DNA of 64,000 bases from CALLMM01 sp964429855 (GCA_964429855.1 CAYSDM010000020.1:1-64000); one strand, 5' to 3'. Counted from the stretch's first letter, positions 33,301-41,250 are shown. The notes: generated from the letters alone by a model not told the origin. Numbers and translations are program-made.

Positions 33301-34910
33301 AGGTGGACAAATACATCGCCAAAGTCCGCCACACCACCCCCGGCGTCATGCTGATAAGTCCGCCTCCCCACCACGATATATATAGCATTGAGGACCTTGC
33401 ACAACTTATTTTTGATCTGAAAAATGTTAATCCCTACGCGCGCATTTCGGTGAAGCTGGTCTCGGAAGTGGGGGTCGGGACAGTGGCTGCCGGGGTCGCG
33501 AAGGCGCACGCCGATCATGTGCTCATCAGCGGTTATGAGGGAGGAACCGGCGCGTCGCCCCTCTCCTCCATCAAGCACGCGGGCATCCCCTGGGAACTCG
33601 GTCTGGCGGAGACGCAGCAGGTGCTGGTCAAAAACAACCTGCGCGGGCGAATCCGGGTGCAGACCGATGGGCAGTTGAAGACCGGGCGCGATGTCGTGAT
33701 CGCGGCGCTGCTGGGCGCTGAGGAGTTCGGCTTCTCCAGCGCGCCGCTGGTGGCGATGGGCTGCATCATGATGCGGGTCTGCCATCTGAACACCTGCCCG
33801 GTCGGCATTGCGACCCAGGATCAGGAGTTGCGAAAGCGGTTCGCCGGTCAACCGGAGCATGTCATCAACTACTTCTTCTTCGTGGCGGAAGAGGTGCGCG
33901 AGTGGATGGCGCAGTTGGGTTTCCGCACCTTTGATGAGATGGTCGGGCGCGTGGATCGGCTGGAGACGACCGGCGCGGTGGATCACTGGAAGGCGCAGGG
34001 AGTGGATGTGAGCGTCCTGCTGAAGCAGCCTGATGCGCCGGAAGGAACCCCTATTCGCTGCGTCGAGGCGCAGGATCACGGGCTGGAAAAGACGATGGAT
34101 GTTCAGCTTATCCGGGAGTGCGCCGACGCGCTGGAAGGTCGCGGCAGGGTGTCGCTGCATAAGCCCATTCATAACTATAACCGCACGGTGGGAACGATGC
34201 TCTCCGGAGAGGTCGCCCGGCGTTTCGGCGAAGAGGGGCTGCCGGAGGAGACGATTCAACTCTCCTTCGTCGGCTCGGCGGGACAGTCGTTCGGAGCCTT
34301 CCTGCACAAAGGCATTGTGATGACTCTGGAGGGAGACGCCAACGACTATCTGGGCAAGGGCATCTCTGGCGGACGCATCGTCGCCTATCCTCCCCGCGAC
34401 AGCGACTTTCCGGCGCATGAGAACATTATCGCCGGCAACACCCTACTCTATGGGGCGACCGGCGGCGAGGTGTTCCTGCGCGGCATGGTCGGCGAACGGT
34501 TTGCCGTTCGCAACAGCGGCGCGAAGGCGGTGGTGGAGGGAACCGGCGATCATGGCTGTGAATACATGACCGGCGGCGTCGCAGTCATTCTGGGCAAGAC
34601 CGGACGCAACTTCGCGGCAGGCATGAGCGGCGGCGTGGCTTATGTCTGGGATGTGGACGGTCTGTTTGAGAAGCGCGTAAACAAAGGCGGCGGATCCATT
34701 CTGCTGGAACCGGTGATTGATCCGGAGGACATCTCCCTGCTGCGCGATCTGATGGACCGACATCATCGCTATACCGGCAGCGAACGCGCCGCCGAAGCGC
34801 TGAAACACTGGAACGAAGTCCTGCCGCAATTTGTCAAAGTGATCTCCATCGAATACAAAACCATGCTGGCACAGCTTGCAAGCGAGGCGGAAGGCATGGT
34901 GATGGATTGA
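30312..34910 (+). CDS. gltB: Glutamate synthase large subunit
   Basis: GOGAT large chain, 1532 residues. It releases ammonia from glutamine and makes glutamate from 2-oxoglutarate using FMN and a 3Fe-4S cluster. The nucleophile Cys22 in HDACGVGFVV lies after a short propeptide. The Ntn amidotransferase domain, central domain, FMN domain (HDIYSIEDLAQLIFDLK, ISGYEGGTGASPLSS), the cluster region CIMMRVCHLNTCPVGI and the C-terminal beta-helix domain are all present in order. Codon usage is strongly C-ending up to about nt 33355, AT-rich from 33372 to 33445, then G-ending to the end. gltD follows after 70 nt. Confidence 0.98.
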   Translation: MNLHGLPEKDGLYDPQHEHDACGVGFVVNIKGVKSHAIVEQGLQVLVNLEHRGACGCDPETGDGAGLTLQVPHRFLQEEMQGRLPQPGDYGVGMVFLPPNRAERAICEAAIEHVVRSEGQQFLGWREVPTDNTRIGWASRAVEPVIRQFFVQRGANAPDEAAFQRKLYIIRKTIFRVLESRKLSQWSYFYICSLSTQTIVYKGLLLARQISGYYRDLADPRVETALALVHQRFSTNTFPTWPLAHPYRIIAHNGEINTLRGNRNWMRAREARLSSELFGEDVKRITPLVTETGSDSATLDNALELLVMGGRSLAHSILMLIPEAWDNNEFMDSDRRAFYEYHACIMEPWDGPAAVAFTDGRTIGAVLDRNGLRPARYLVTKDDLVVMASETGVLDIPNDNIRHKGRLQPGKIFLVDTVEGRIIDDEELKNRLVRRRPYRQWLSENKVDLRELPDPTEVYTPDHGTILDRQQAFGYTLEDLKFILGPMALQAEQPLGSMGNDTPLAVLSRRPQLLYNYFKQLFAQVTNPPIDPIREELVTSMVHYIGSNGSLFDETPDNCRQVRLESAILSNIELEKLRSISRPGFQSRTLSILFDPTTGAPGMETAINALCKEASRALDTGVNIIILSDRGVDREHAPIPALLAVSAVHHHLIREGTRTSVALVLESGEPREVMHFALLVGYGASAINPYLAYETLADMLREGMLPAELTFEKACYNFTKAVNKGLIKTMAKMGISTLQSYRGAQIFEAIGLHESVIDRYFTHTPSRISGAKLDVIAQETLARHRFAYPPVHVPENLDLDPGGQYQWRRGGEFHQLNPDTIALLQHSVQNADLQYAEDGEEKRLPRNIRESRAFQTYRQFSAAVNRQSEELATLRGLFRFRFAPEPIPLEEVEPAAEIVKRFATGAMSLGSISREAHETLAIAMNRLGGKSNTGEGGEDPVRYQREHNGDSRRSAIKQVASARFGVTTHYLVNADELQIKMAQGAKPGEGGELPGHKVDKYIAKVRHTTPGVMLISPPPHHDIYSIEDLAQLIFDLKNVNPYARISVKLVSEVGVGTVAAGVAKAHADHVLISGYEGGTGASPLSSIKHAGIPWELGLAETQQVLVKNNLRGRIRVQTDGQLKTGRDVVIAALLGAEEFGFSSAPLVAMGCIMMRVCHLNTCPVGIATQDQELRKRFAGQPEHVINYFFFVAEEVREWMAQLGFRTFDEMVGRVDRLETTGAVDHWKAQGVDVSVLLKQPDAPEGTPIRCVEAQDHGLEKTMDVQLIRECADALEGRGRVSLHKPIHNYNRTVGTMLSGEVARRFGEEGLPEETIQLSFVGSAGQSFGAFLHKGIVMTLEGDANDYLGKGISGGRIVAYPPRDSDFPAHENIIAGNTLLYGATGGEVFLRGMVGERFAVRNSGAKAVVEGTGDHGCEYMTGGVAVILGKTGRNFAAGMSGGVAYVWDVDGLFEKRVNKGGGSILLEPVIDPEDISLLRDLMDRHHRYTGSERAAEALKHWNEVLPQFVKVISIEYKTMLAQLASEAEGMVMD

Positions 34911-34980
34911 TACGCCCCGAACACAACGGGCACGCCGCATTCGGCATGGCAACTCAACGAGGGATAGGGATAGAGAAGAG

Positions 34981-36444
34981 ATGGCGGATCCGAAAGGCTT
35001 CCTGAAATATGGACGCGAGACGCAATCGAGAAGACCGATTGATGAGCGCGTACACGACTGGAAAGAGGTGTATATCAACCTGGAGCCGAGACACCTCCAG
35101 ACTCAGGCGGCGCGCTGTATGGACTGCGGAGTGCCTTTCTGTCATCAGGGCTGTCCGCTGGGAAACATCATACCGGACTGGAACGATCTGGTCTATCGCA
35201 ACCGATGGCGCGAGGCGATGGATCGCCTGCATGCCACCAACAACTTCCCGGAGTTCACCGGCCGCCTCTGTCCCGCTCCCTGCGAAGCCGCCTGCGTTCT
35301 CGGCATCAATCAGCCTGCCGTTACCATCAAACAGATCGAACAGCAGATCATTGACTATGCTTTCGAGCAGGGATGGGTTGTCCCGGAGCCGCCTGCGGCG
35401 CGTACCGGTATGCGGGTGGCGGTGGTCGGATCGGGACCGGCAGGGCTGGCAGCCGCGCAGCAGTTGAACCGCGCCGGACACTGGGTTACCGTCTTCGAGC
35501 GCGCCGATCGGATCGGCGGGCTGCTGCGTTACGGCATTCCCGATTTCAAAATGGAGAAGTGGGTTCTGGACCGGCGGCTGCGATTGATGGAGGAGGAGGG
35601 CGTCGCTTTCCGAACGGGCGTCCATGTCGGAGTGGACATCACCGCTGAAGAGATGCGCGCCGAATTTGACGCGATCTGCCTGTGCGGCGGATCCACGATC
35701 CCGCGCGACCTGCCGGTTCCCGGACGCGAACTGAAGGGCATTCACTTTGCGATGGACTACCTGACACAGCAGAACCGCGTGAATGCTGGAGAGGCGATCC
35801 CGGAGAAGGAGCGTATCCTCGCCACCGGCAAGCGAGTTGTGATCCTGGGCGGCGGCGACACGGGAGCCGACTGTCTGGGAACGGTACACCGGCAGGGAGC
35901 CGCCGAAGTCTATCAGATCGAACTGCTGCCGAAGCCGCCGAATGACCGCACGCCCTCTATGCCCTGGCCCAACTGGCCCATGATCCTCCGCGCCTCCTCC
36001 GCGCATGAAGAGGGCGGCATCCGCGAATGGAGCGTCAGCACGAAATCGTTCAGCGGAGATGAGAACGGACATGTAAAGGCACTGCACGGCGTGCGTCTGG
36101 AGTTCGGACAGCCCGGCGCGGACGGACGCCGCGCCATGCAGGAGGTTCCCGGCTCCGAGTTCACTCTGGAAACGGAACTGGTGCTGCTGGCGATGGGCTT
36201 TCTCTATCCGCAAAAGCCCGGTCTGCTGGAGGGGCTGGGCGTGGAACTGGATGCGCGCGGCAACGTTCGCACAGAAAACTATGCGACCAGCGTTCCGGGA
36301 GTCTTTGCCGCCGGAGATATGCGGCGCGGTCAGTCGCTCATCGTCTGGGCGATTGCCGAGGGGCGGGAGGCGGCGCGGGCGATCGACGCCTACCTGATGG
36401 GCGTCTCGCAGCTTCCGCTGGCGGGCGCGAATCTGCCGGGCTAG
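34981..36444 (+). CDS. gltD: Glutamate synthase small subunit
   Basis: 487 residues. The small chain of GOGAT transfers electrons from NAD(P)H through FAD and two 4Fe-4S clusters to GltB. The N-terminal Cys clusters are in RCMDCGVPFCHQGCPLGN and GRLCPAPCEAACV. FAD binding is through VAVVGSGPAGLAAAQQL, NAD(P)H binding through VVILGGGDTGADCLGT, and the final FAD contact is GVFAAGDMRRGQSLIVWAI. AGGGATAGGGATAGAGAAG precedes the ATG. It is followed by a hairpin terminator. Confidence 0.98.
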   Translation: MADPKGFLKYGRETQSRRPIDERVHDWKEVYINLEPRHLQTQAARCMDCGVPFCHQGCPLGNIIPDWNDLVYRNRWREAMDRLHATNNFPEFTGRLCPAPCEAACVLGINQPAVTIKQIEQQIIDYAFEQGWVVPEPPAARTGMRVAVVGSGPAGLAAAQQLNRAGHWVTVFERADRIGGLLRYGIPDFKMEKWVLDRRLRLMEEEGVAFRTGVHVGVDITAEEMRAEFDAICLCGGSTIPRDLPVPGRELKGIHFAMDYLTQQNRVNAGEAIPEKERILATGKRVVILGGGDTGADCLGTVHRQGAAEVYQIELLPKPPNDRTPSMPWPNWPMILRASSAHEEGGIREWSVSTKSFSGDENGHVKALHGVRLEFGQPGADGRRAMQEVPGSEFTLETELVLLAMGFLYPQKPGLLEGLGVELDARGNVRTENYATSVPGVFAAGDMRRGQSLIVWAIAEGREAARAIDAYLMGVSQLPLAGANLPG

Positions 36445-36466
36445 GAACGAACGATCTCACAAAAGA

Positions 36467-36500
36467 CGGGGCAGACCTCGGAAGGTCTGCCCTTCGCTTT
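36467..36500 (+). terminator. Terminator after gltD (possibly bidirectional)
   Basis: A 9-bp stem (GGGCAGACC 36469-36477 with GGTCTGCCC 36484-36492) with a 6-nt loop is followed by TTCGCTTT. On the minus strand it is followed by a T4 stretch as well. Confidence 0.65.
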
Positions 36501-36631
36501 CAGGCTCGCCTGAAAAGGGGATGCGCGCGGGCATCCCCGATCTTCCCCGACGCCCAGGCGGCATACCAGCGGACCCTCTCATCGCTTTCTTTGAGCGCCT
36601 TAATATGGCGCTCTACCTCTGGACGGCTCAT
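36500..36631 (-). pseudogene. Truncated HEAT-repeat gene (43 codons)
   Basis: On the minus strand an ATG at 36631 has a perfect AAGGAG 8 nt upstream and opens a 43-residue frame. Its middle part, KESDERVRWYAAWASGKIGD, is one HEAT unit very like those in the protein at 28124. The frame ends soon after the repeat, and a terminator-like hairpin (36513-36538) lies within its last codons. This suggests the 5' end of a former HEAT-repeat gene rather than a working protein, although the ribosome site is intact. Confidence 0.55.
36513..36538 (-). terminator. Minus-strand hairpin with T run
   Basis: GGGGATGC (36517-36524) pairs perfectly with GCATCCCC (36531-36538). On the minus strand the stem is followed by TTTT. 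It lies inside the end of the HEAT remnant and would end transcripts of the two small minus-strand frames. Confidence 0.55.
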
Positions 36632-36670
36632 CAGCGGTTCTCCTTTCTACTCTCTTCTACTGCCCTTTTC

Positions 36671-36763
36671 TCACATCCCTGTTTCGAAGGCGGCATCCAC
36701 TGGTTCTGATAATGAAGGAGATTGCAGTTGTTGAATCAGGCTCTCGATCTGCGGGTGATGCAT
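36671..36763 (-). pseudogene. Small minus-strand frame (30 codons), probable relic
   Basis: ATG at 36763 with AAGGAG 9 nt upstream opens a 30-residue frame (MHHPQIESLIQQLQSPSLSE and onward) that stops 39 nt before the HEAT remnant. The text resembles the first helix of a HEAT/ARM protein. Two strong ribosome sites in a row suggest a decayed two-gene unit, or a pair of very small proteins. Confidence 0.4.
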
Positions 36764-36862
36764 GGGCTTTCTCTCCTTCCAGCCTCTTATCGCTTCGTAC
36801 TTACATTTCCTGCGCTTTTTTCTACGATATCTGTTTTCTGCGTGCGAATCGCAAACTATTCC

Positions 36863-36931
36863 ACGTAATATTGTATATACTTCGCGCGTCTATTACGTAT
36901 AGCCTTGCATAGAAAGGCATACGATATGCAA
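36863..36931. promoter_or_regulatory. AT-rich control region with two inverted repeats before the vWA operon
   Basis: ACGTAATA (36863-36870) is perfectly inverted as TATTACGT (36891-36898), and TTGCATA (36905-36911) as TATGCAA (36925-36931). They lie 85-155 nt before the vWA gene in the most AT-rich stretch of the region. Candidate -35/-10 pairs here are weak, so regulator binding is more likely than a strong constitutive promoter. Confidence 0.45.
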
Positions 36932-37015
36932 TAGAGACTCTTGTCGCTTCCGCGCGGCAAGAGGAGCATCATCATTCAGCACTCTTCCTGGTTTATTACA
37001 CGAAAGGACAGGACT

Positions 37016-37732
37016 ATGAGTCGTCGTTATTCCCGCCTGGCGGAGAGCCGCTCACAGGACAGCGCGCCGGCAGGGGGAGGCAGCTTCTCCTGGCCTGCCG
37101 CGCTGGGACTGGCGCTGCTGCTGCTGGCGATAATCGGCGGGATTGTCTGGGCGATGAGCCGTTCCAGACCGGTGGAGTTAACCGTACTTGCGGCGATGGA
37201 TGTCAGTGGAAGTCATACGCGGGAGGAGCGAAAAAAGGCGTTTGGCGTGATGCATGCCGCGTATGAGGTGGTTTTCCCGTCACAGACCCCCACCGTTTTA
37301 TGGGAGTTTGACCAGAAGGCGCGCAAGGTCTATGAGGGGCAGCCCGTCAAGGCGCGCGATCTGTGGCCCGCGCAGGATGCCATCGTGCAGACCGACCCCA
37401 AAGCGCCCGGAACCTACCCGGAGGCGGCGCTGCAGGAGATGCAGCATGCGGCGCGTCTGGCGGAAGAGCGCGGAGTCAATCAGATCGTTTTGATCCTGAT
37501 GTGGGATGGAGAGACGCACGATGCCGGGATGCTGCGCAACCTTGCCAGCCAGTTGGCTTCCGACAAGAAGATTAAAGCGGTCTGGGTGATCGGCGCGAAA
37601 TCGGTTGAAGGTATCCGCTCGTATGCCGAGAAACTGCTGGAACCGCTGAATGATCGCCTGATCGTCACAGGCTCCTTTGATGCGCGTGACGGTCTGGAGA
37701 GGCTTCGCGTCATTCTGGAAAAAGGTGAATAA
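37016..37732 (+). CDS. Membrane-anchored von Willebrand factor A domain protein
   Basis: 238 residues from the ATG at 37016 (GAAAGGACAGG upstream). A cytoplasmic N-terminus, one membrane helix (about residues 28-47, LGLALLLLAIIGGIVWAM), then a vWA domain facing outward. The metal-ion site is complete: DVSGS at residues 62-66, a Thr in PGTYPEAALQEM and Asp in MWDGETHD. The domain ends with a typical vWA strand pattern (IKAVWVIGAK). vWA domains bind protein partners through the bound metal. It is 2 nt before the next membrane protein, so the two products are probably made together. Confidence 0.8.
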   Translation: MSRRYSRLAESRSQDSAPAGGGSFSWPAALGLALLLLAIIGGIVWAMSRSRPVELTVLAAMDVSGSHTREERKKAFGVMHAAYEVVFPSQTPTVLWEFDQKARKVYEGQPVKARDLWPAQDAIVQTDPKAPGTYPEAALQEMQHAARLAEERGVNQIVLILMWDGETHDAGMLRNLASQLASDKKIKAVWVIGAKSVEGIRSYAEKLLEPLNDRLIVTGSFDARDGLERLRVILEKGE

Positions 37733-37734
37733 CG

Positions 37735-39216
37735 ATGGACTCGCAGGATCTGACGAACCCCAACGGCATGGTTGCCGTCGTCTCCGGTCCCCCTGTCGGC
37801 GCTTCCGCCGTCTCCCCGGTCTCTTCTGAGCCGTTACCGCATGTTCCGCTGCCGCTGGGTCTGGAGATGCCGGAAGGCGCGCAGGGAGAGATGATCTGGT
37901 ATGCCCCGGCTCTGCGTAACGAACTGCATACCCGCGTCCTCGGTCTGCTGGAGGAGCTTCAGCGTCTGGCGTCTCAGTATCCGACCGAGGTCTGGAAGAT
38001 TCGGTTTGACTATGAGACCCGCGCGCGCGCAGCCGCGCTGGAACTGGAGCAGATTGAGCAGGCGAGCATTCGACAGTATCAACAGCGTCTGCCGGAGGTC
38101 GCGCAGCGCGTGCAGGAGCTGGAGATCGAGATCGCGCGCGTGCGTGAAATGGATGTCAAGGCGCAGCAGCGTCTCTCGGAGGAGGAGGAGGCGTTCGCGC
38201 ACTCGATGGCGGCGGCCGGACTGCCCTGGGAGGTGAAGGATAAGGTGACCGCGCTTGCGGTGGAGGAGGCGCTGCACCATGCGGTTCCGACGGTGGAGAT
38301 GCTTGCCGGAGAGCATGGCATCGAGCCGCCGCCCTCCCGTCCACAGGCGAGTCTGCTGAATCAGATCAAGGACTTTCTCTTTGCCATCGGCGCGCCCGCC
38401 GTCTTCGGATTTCTGGTCGCCCTCTGTCTCAGCACCGTGACCGGACTGGTCTCCATCAGCGACCTTCAGCGCAGCGATCGGATCGGTCTGCTGGCGATGG
38501 TCTGGATTCTGGGAACCATTCTGGTGCTGGTACTCGGCGAAGCGGTGGTCAACGCGGCGAAAGCCCTTGCCCGTCAACTGGAGTCGGGACGTTTCGACCA
38601 GGCGGGTAATCCGGTCGTTCCGCGAATGCGCGGCAAGTGGGTCGCCTTCGCCATCCTCTTCCTGATCGCGATGGTCGCGGCGGCGGAACTGACCATCGAA
38701 GCCATCGGTCTGCATGAGATGTATCTGATGCGCCGTATAGAACAGGCGCGTTTCTCGACCGGGCAGATGATCGCACCGATGAATGAAGAGCTTCCTCTCT
38801 CCATCTTCTTTTTGATGGGCATGGTCATCACGGGCGTCTATCTGGTCTACAAATTCCCCTCGGCCTGGAACGAGAGCGAGAATCGCCTTCGCCGCGCCTG
38901 GCTGGAGTGGATGCAGGAAGACTACCTGAATCGCCGTCGCGAGAATGAGAACGTGCAGGAGGCGTTTCGTCAGGCGGAGCGGGTCGCGCAGGCGGCTGCG
39001 CGAAAAGCCGAGATCGGCGAGCGGCTGACGCTGCTGGAGGGGCGACGGGTCTCCGCGGCTGCCGTCCAACTGGATCCGGACACGCTGGCGCGTCTGAAAT
39101 ATACGTTCGCGGCTGCCGTCGGCGAGGCGCAGCGCCTGCATGACGCCATCGAGCAGTTGATGAACAAGATCAGGGAGGCGGAAGGCGCCAGCCGACCGAC
39201 ACAATCCCATGTCTGA
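37735..39216 (+). CDS. Polytopic membrane protein with two coiled coils (unknown)
   Basis: 493 residues, no family recognised. After a Pro/Ser-rich start there is a coiled coil (about 75-155). Four membrane helices follow at about 218-240, 252-275, 300-322 and 347-368, then a second long coiled coil (about 380-485) rich in Arg, Glu and Ala. The coiled coils suggest a cytoplasmic scaffold or oligomer on both sides of the membrane part. It starts 2 nt after the vWA gene, and its last 8 nt overlap the start of the next gene. Confidence 0.7.
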   Translation: MDSQDLTNPNGMVAVVSGPPVGASAVSPVSSEPLPHVPLPLGLEMPEGAQGEMIWYAPALRNELHTRVLGLLEELQRLASQYPTEVWKIRFDYETRARAAALELEQIEQASIRQYQQRLPEVAQRVQELEIEIARVREMDVKAQQRLSEEEEAFAHSMAAAGLPWEVKDKVTALAVEEALHHAVPTVEMLAGEHGIEPPPSRPQASLLNQIKDFLFAIGAPAVFGFLVALCLSTVTGLVSISDLQRSDRIGLLAMVWILGTILVLVLGEAVVNAAKALARQLESGRFDQAGNPVVPRMRGKWVAFAILFLIAMVAAAELTIEAIGLHEMYLMRRIEQARFSTGQMIAPMNEELPLSIFFLMGMVITGVYLVYKFPSAWNESENRLRRAWLEWMQEDYLNRRRENENVQEAFRQAERVAQAAARKAEIGERLTLLEGRRVSAAAVQLDPDTLARLKYTFAAAVGEAQRLHDAIEQLMNKIREAEGASRPTQSHV

Positions 39217-40771
39217 ACCGTCGCGTAATCCTCCGTTAAAACAGACCGGAGAGCGAGTCATCATCCTGAAGCGCCCGCGCTGGGTCTTCGCTCTGCTCGG
39301 AATGGCTGCCTGCCTGACGGCTTTTCTGCTGGTAGAGGCGATGTATGCGGGCGTGCGCGCACATCGGCATATGAAGCAGCCGGGTACGCCCTCGATGCTG
39401 TTTGCGAAACGCCCGGAACCCCCGCCTGCGCAGAAAGAGACGACTCCCCCGCCGCCGCAGAACCCGGTGCAGGTTCCCGCAGAGCCTGCGCCGAACATTC
39501 AGGAGCGGGTTCAGCGCGAAGGCGGACAGACGGGGCGCGTGCAGATTTCGCTGGCATGGAACGGCTTGAACGATGTAGACCTGAGCGTAATCACGCCGAC
39601 CGGCGAACGCATTGACGCCAACAATCGCCGCGACAGCCGGGGCGGAACGATGGACGTGGACATGAACTACACGCCCCTGAACTTCGAGGGAGATCGGCGT
39701 TTTCGAGCGGGAGAGATCGTCGGGGCGGAGAATGTCGAGCCGTATCAGGAGGATAACCCCTCCTACGGCGGCGGCTTCTCCCGCAAACCGGTAGAGAACA
39801 TCTACTGGTCGGAAGATCAGGCTCCAGAAGGAACCTATCGGGTTTTCGTTCATCACTTCTGGAATCGTGAGCGGCTCGCCTCTGTTCCCTACTGGGTGGA
39901 AGTGCGGATCGGCAATGCGGTACAGCAGTACGCGGGAGTTCTGTCGAAGCGAAACTTCATCGAGGACCAGGAGAAGGAGCAGATGGTCTGCACCTTTACG
40001 GTCACGCCGACACAAGAACAGGCTCCCGTCGCTCAGAACCCGACCGCTCCGCAGATCGCGCCGCAGGCGGCTGCCCCGGTCAGACCGCAGGCGCAGGCTC
40101 CTCCGCGTCCGAGCGATTTCCTCTACACGCTGCTTCTGGCGATGGTCTGGGGCGGCATGATCGGTCTGCTGCTGCCGACGCTTCTCACCCTGAGCGTCAA
40201 CCAGTTCTTAGAGAAGCCCCTCTTTCCGCGCCAGGAAGGCTTTGAACTGGCGGTCAAGGGGCTGCTGCTGGGCGTGACGCTCGGCGGAGGCGCGCAGATA
40301 CTCTTTGTGGTTCTCAACAGTCTCTTCCCGGCGTGGAATCCGGGTATCGTCCGCGTGATCGCCTTCAGCGCGATGGGCGCGATGTTCGGCTATGGCTTGA
40401 GCAAGTTTGTGCCGAACATGGCGCGCTGGTCTCCGCTTGCGGGAGCGGCGGGCGGACTTCTGGCAAGTCTTCTCTTCTGGCTTGTGACGGCTTTCGCCTG
40501 GGATATGTGGGCGCGTCTTCTGACCGCGCTGGCGCTGGGAGCCGCGATAGGAGTCTGCATCTACCTGACGAAAGAGATTCTGGAGCGTATTGAAAAGGCG
40601 GTGATTATCGTCGGCGCGCTGCCCGTGCAGAAGGCTTCTCCGCTGAGATGCCTGCCGGTGAACGGGGTTCTTCCTGAAAACGGCTCCGCGTCCGGCGCGG
40701 AGACCGCCGATGCCGCCGATACGCGCAAACGCAGACCGCGCCGACAGCCCGCCAATCGGCAGCGAGTCTGA
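39209..40771 (+). CDS. Membrane protein with DUF2135 (YfaP-like) domain and membrane bundle
   Basis: 520 residues. One membrane helix at about 27-48, then a Pro-rich linker. A beta-sandwich (about 108-275) follows with WNGLNDVDLSVITPTGE, GGTMDVDMNY and APEGTYRVFVHHF, the pattern of DUF2135/YfaP-like domains. A second Pro/Gln-rich linker and five to six membrane helices (about 305-455) come next. The C-terminal 60 residues are cytoplasmic and end in a basic RRPRRQ stretch. Function unknown. Its start overlaps the upstream gene by 8 nt, which argues for a complex with the vWA and coiled-coil proteins. Confidence 0.75.
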   Translation: MSEPSRNPPLKQTGERVIILKRPRWVFALLGMAACLTAFLLVEAMYAGVRAHRHMKQPGTPSMLFAKRPEPPPAQKETTPPPPQNPVQVPAEPAPNIQERVQREGGQTGRVQISLAWNGLNDVDLSVITPTGERIDANNRRDSRGGTMDVDMNYTPLNFEGDRRFRAGEIVGAENVEPYQEDNPSYGGGFSRKPVENIYWSEDQAPEGTYRVFVHHFWNRERLASVPYWVEVRIGNAVQQYAGVLSKRNFIEDQEKEQMVCTFTVTPTQEQAPVAQNPTAPQIAPQAAAPVRPQAQAPPRPSDFLYTLLLAMVWGGMIGLLLPTLLTLSVNQFLEKPLFPRQEGFELAVKGLLLGVTLGGGAQILFVVLNSLFPAWNPGIVRVIAFSAMGAMFGYGLSKFVPNMARWSPLAGAAGGLLASLLFWLVTAFAWDMWARLLTALALGAAIGVCIYLTKEILERIEKAVIIVGALPVQKASPLRCLPVNGVLPENGSASGAETADAADTRKRRPRRQPANRQRV

Positions 40772-40812
40772 AAGTCGCTGTCTGTTTCAAAAAAGATGCG
40801 GATACGAACTGA

Positions 40813-41250
40813 ATGAAAAAACGTCTTGCCTGTGCGCTGGCGCTGCTCGGAGCGCCTCTGCTGGTAATGGCATCACTGCTGCCCTTCTGGGCGTTGATGC
40901 GCACAGTCTCTGGTAGTCCGTTCGATGATAAGCCCTTCAATCCGGAGGTCTGGGCGGCTTCCACCGGCAACCGGCACAGTTTTCGCGCTCCGATGGTGCA
41001 GGATCTGATAGACAAACACCTGAAGAAAGGCATGACCCGCGAACAGGTGACTCAGTTGATCGGCGAGCCGGATTCCCGGTCAGGCCGGGATCGCCTCGGA
41101 GCCGACTACGCGAGCAGACATCCGCGCCTGACGGAATGTTACTCCTATCATCTGGGCAAGATCAGCGACTATGGAACCGGAGAGGACTATCTGATCCTTG
41201 CCTTCGAATCCAGCGGTCATCTGCTGGAAGCGGTCATCCGTCACGAATAG
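40813..41250 (+). CDS. BamE/SmpA-fold exported small protein
   Basis: 145 residues. An N-terminal hydrophobic segment (LACALALLGAPLLVMASLLPF) is a signal peptide or anchor without a clear lipobox. The C-terminal 80 residues have HLKKGMTREQVTQLIGEPD followed by strands ending LILAFESSGHLLEAVI, the SmpA/OmlA (BamE-like) layout. Such domains bind other envelope proteins. It is 41 nt downstream of the DUF2135 gene and may be the last gene of that operon. Confidence 0.7.
   Translation: MKKRLACALALLGAPLLVMASLLPFWALMRTVSGSPFDDKPFNPEVWAASTGNRHSFRAPMVQDLIDKHLKKGMTREQVTQLIGEPDSRSGRDRLGADYASRHPRLTECYSYHLGKISDYGTGEDYLILAFESSGHLLEAVIRHE

Larger units (their letters stand above)
36445..37015. other. Long intergenic region between gltD and the vWA operon
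   Basis: The 571 nt contain the gltD terminator, two small minus-strand frames with strong ribosome sites, a minus-strand hairpin, and an AT-rich stretch (about 36780-36935) with two perfect inverted repeats. The plus-strand frame at 36521-36709 has no protein-like features. Confidence 0.6.

Noticed and set aside
33372..33445. AT-rich block in gltB as an intron, insertion or mobile fragment
   Set aside because: The reading frame continues through it and encodes one of the most conserved parts of GltB, so it is coding sequence, not an insertion.
30174..34418. A 1414-codon open frame antisense to gltB
   Set aside because: It mirrors the codon bias of gltB, has a Gly/Asp/Val-rich composition with no domain or motif, and lies wholly within an unmistakable gene.
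36521..36709. 62-codon plus-strand frame after gltD
   Set aside because: It is the reverse complement of the HEAT remnant and has no ribosome site or protein-like pattern.
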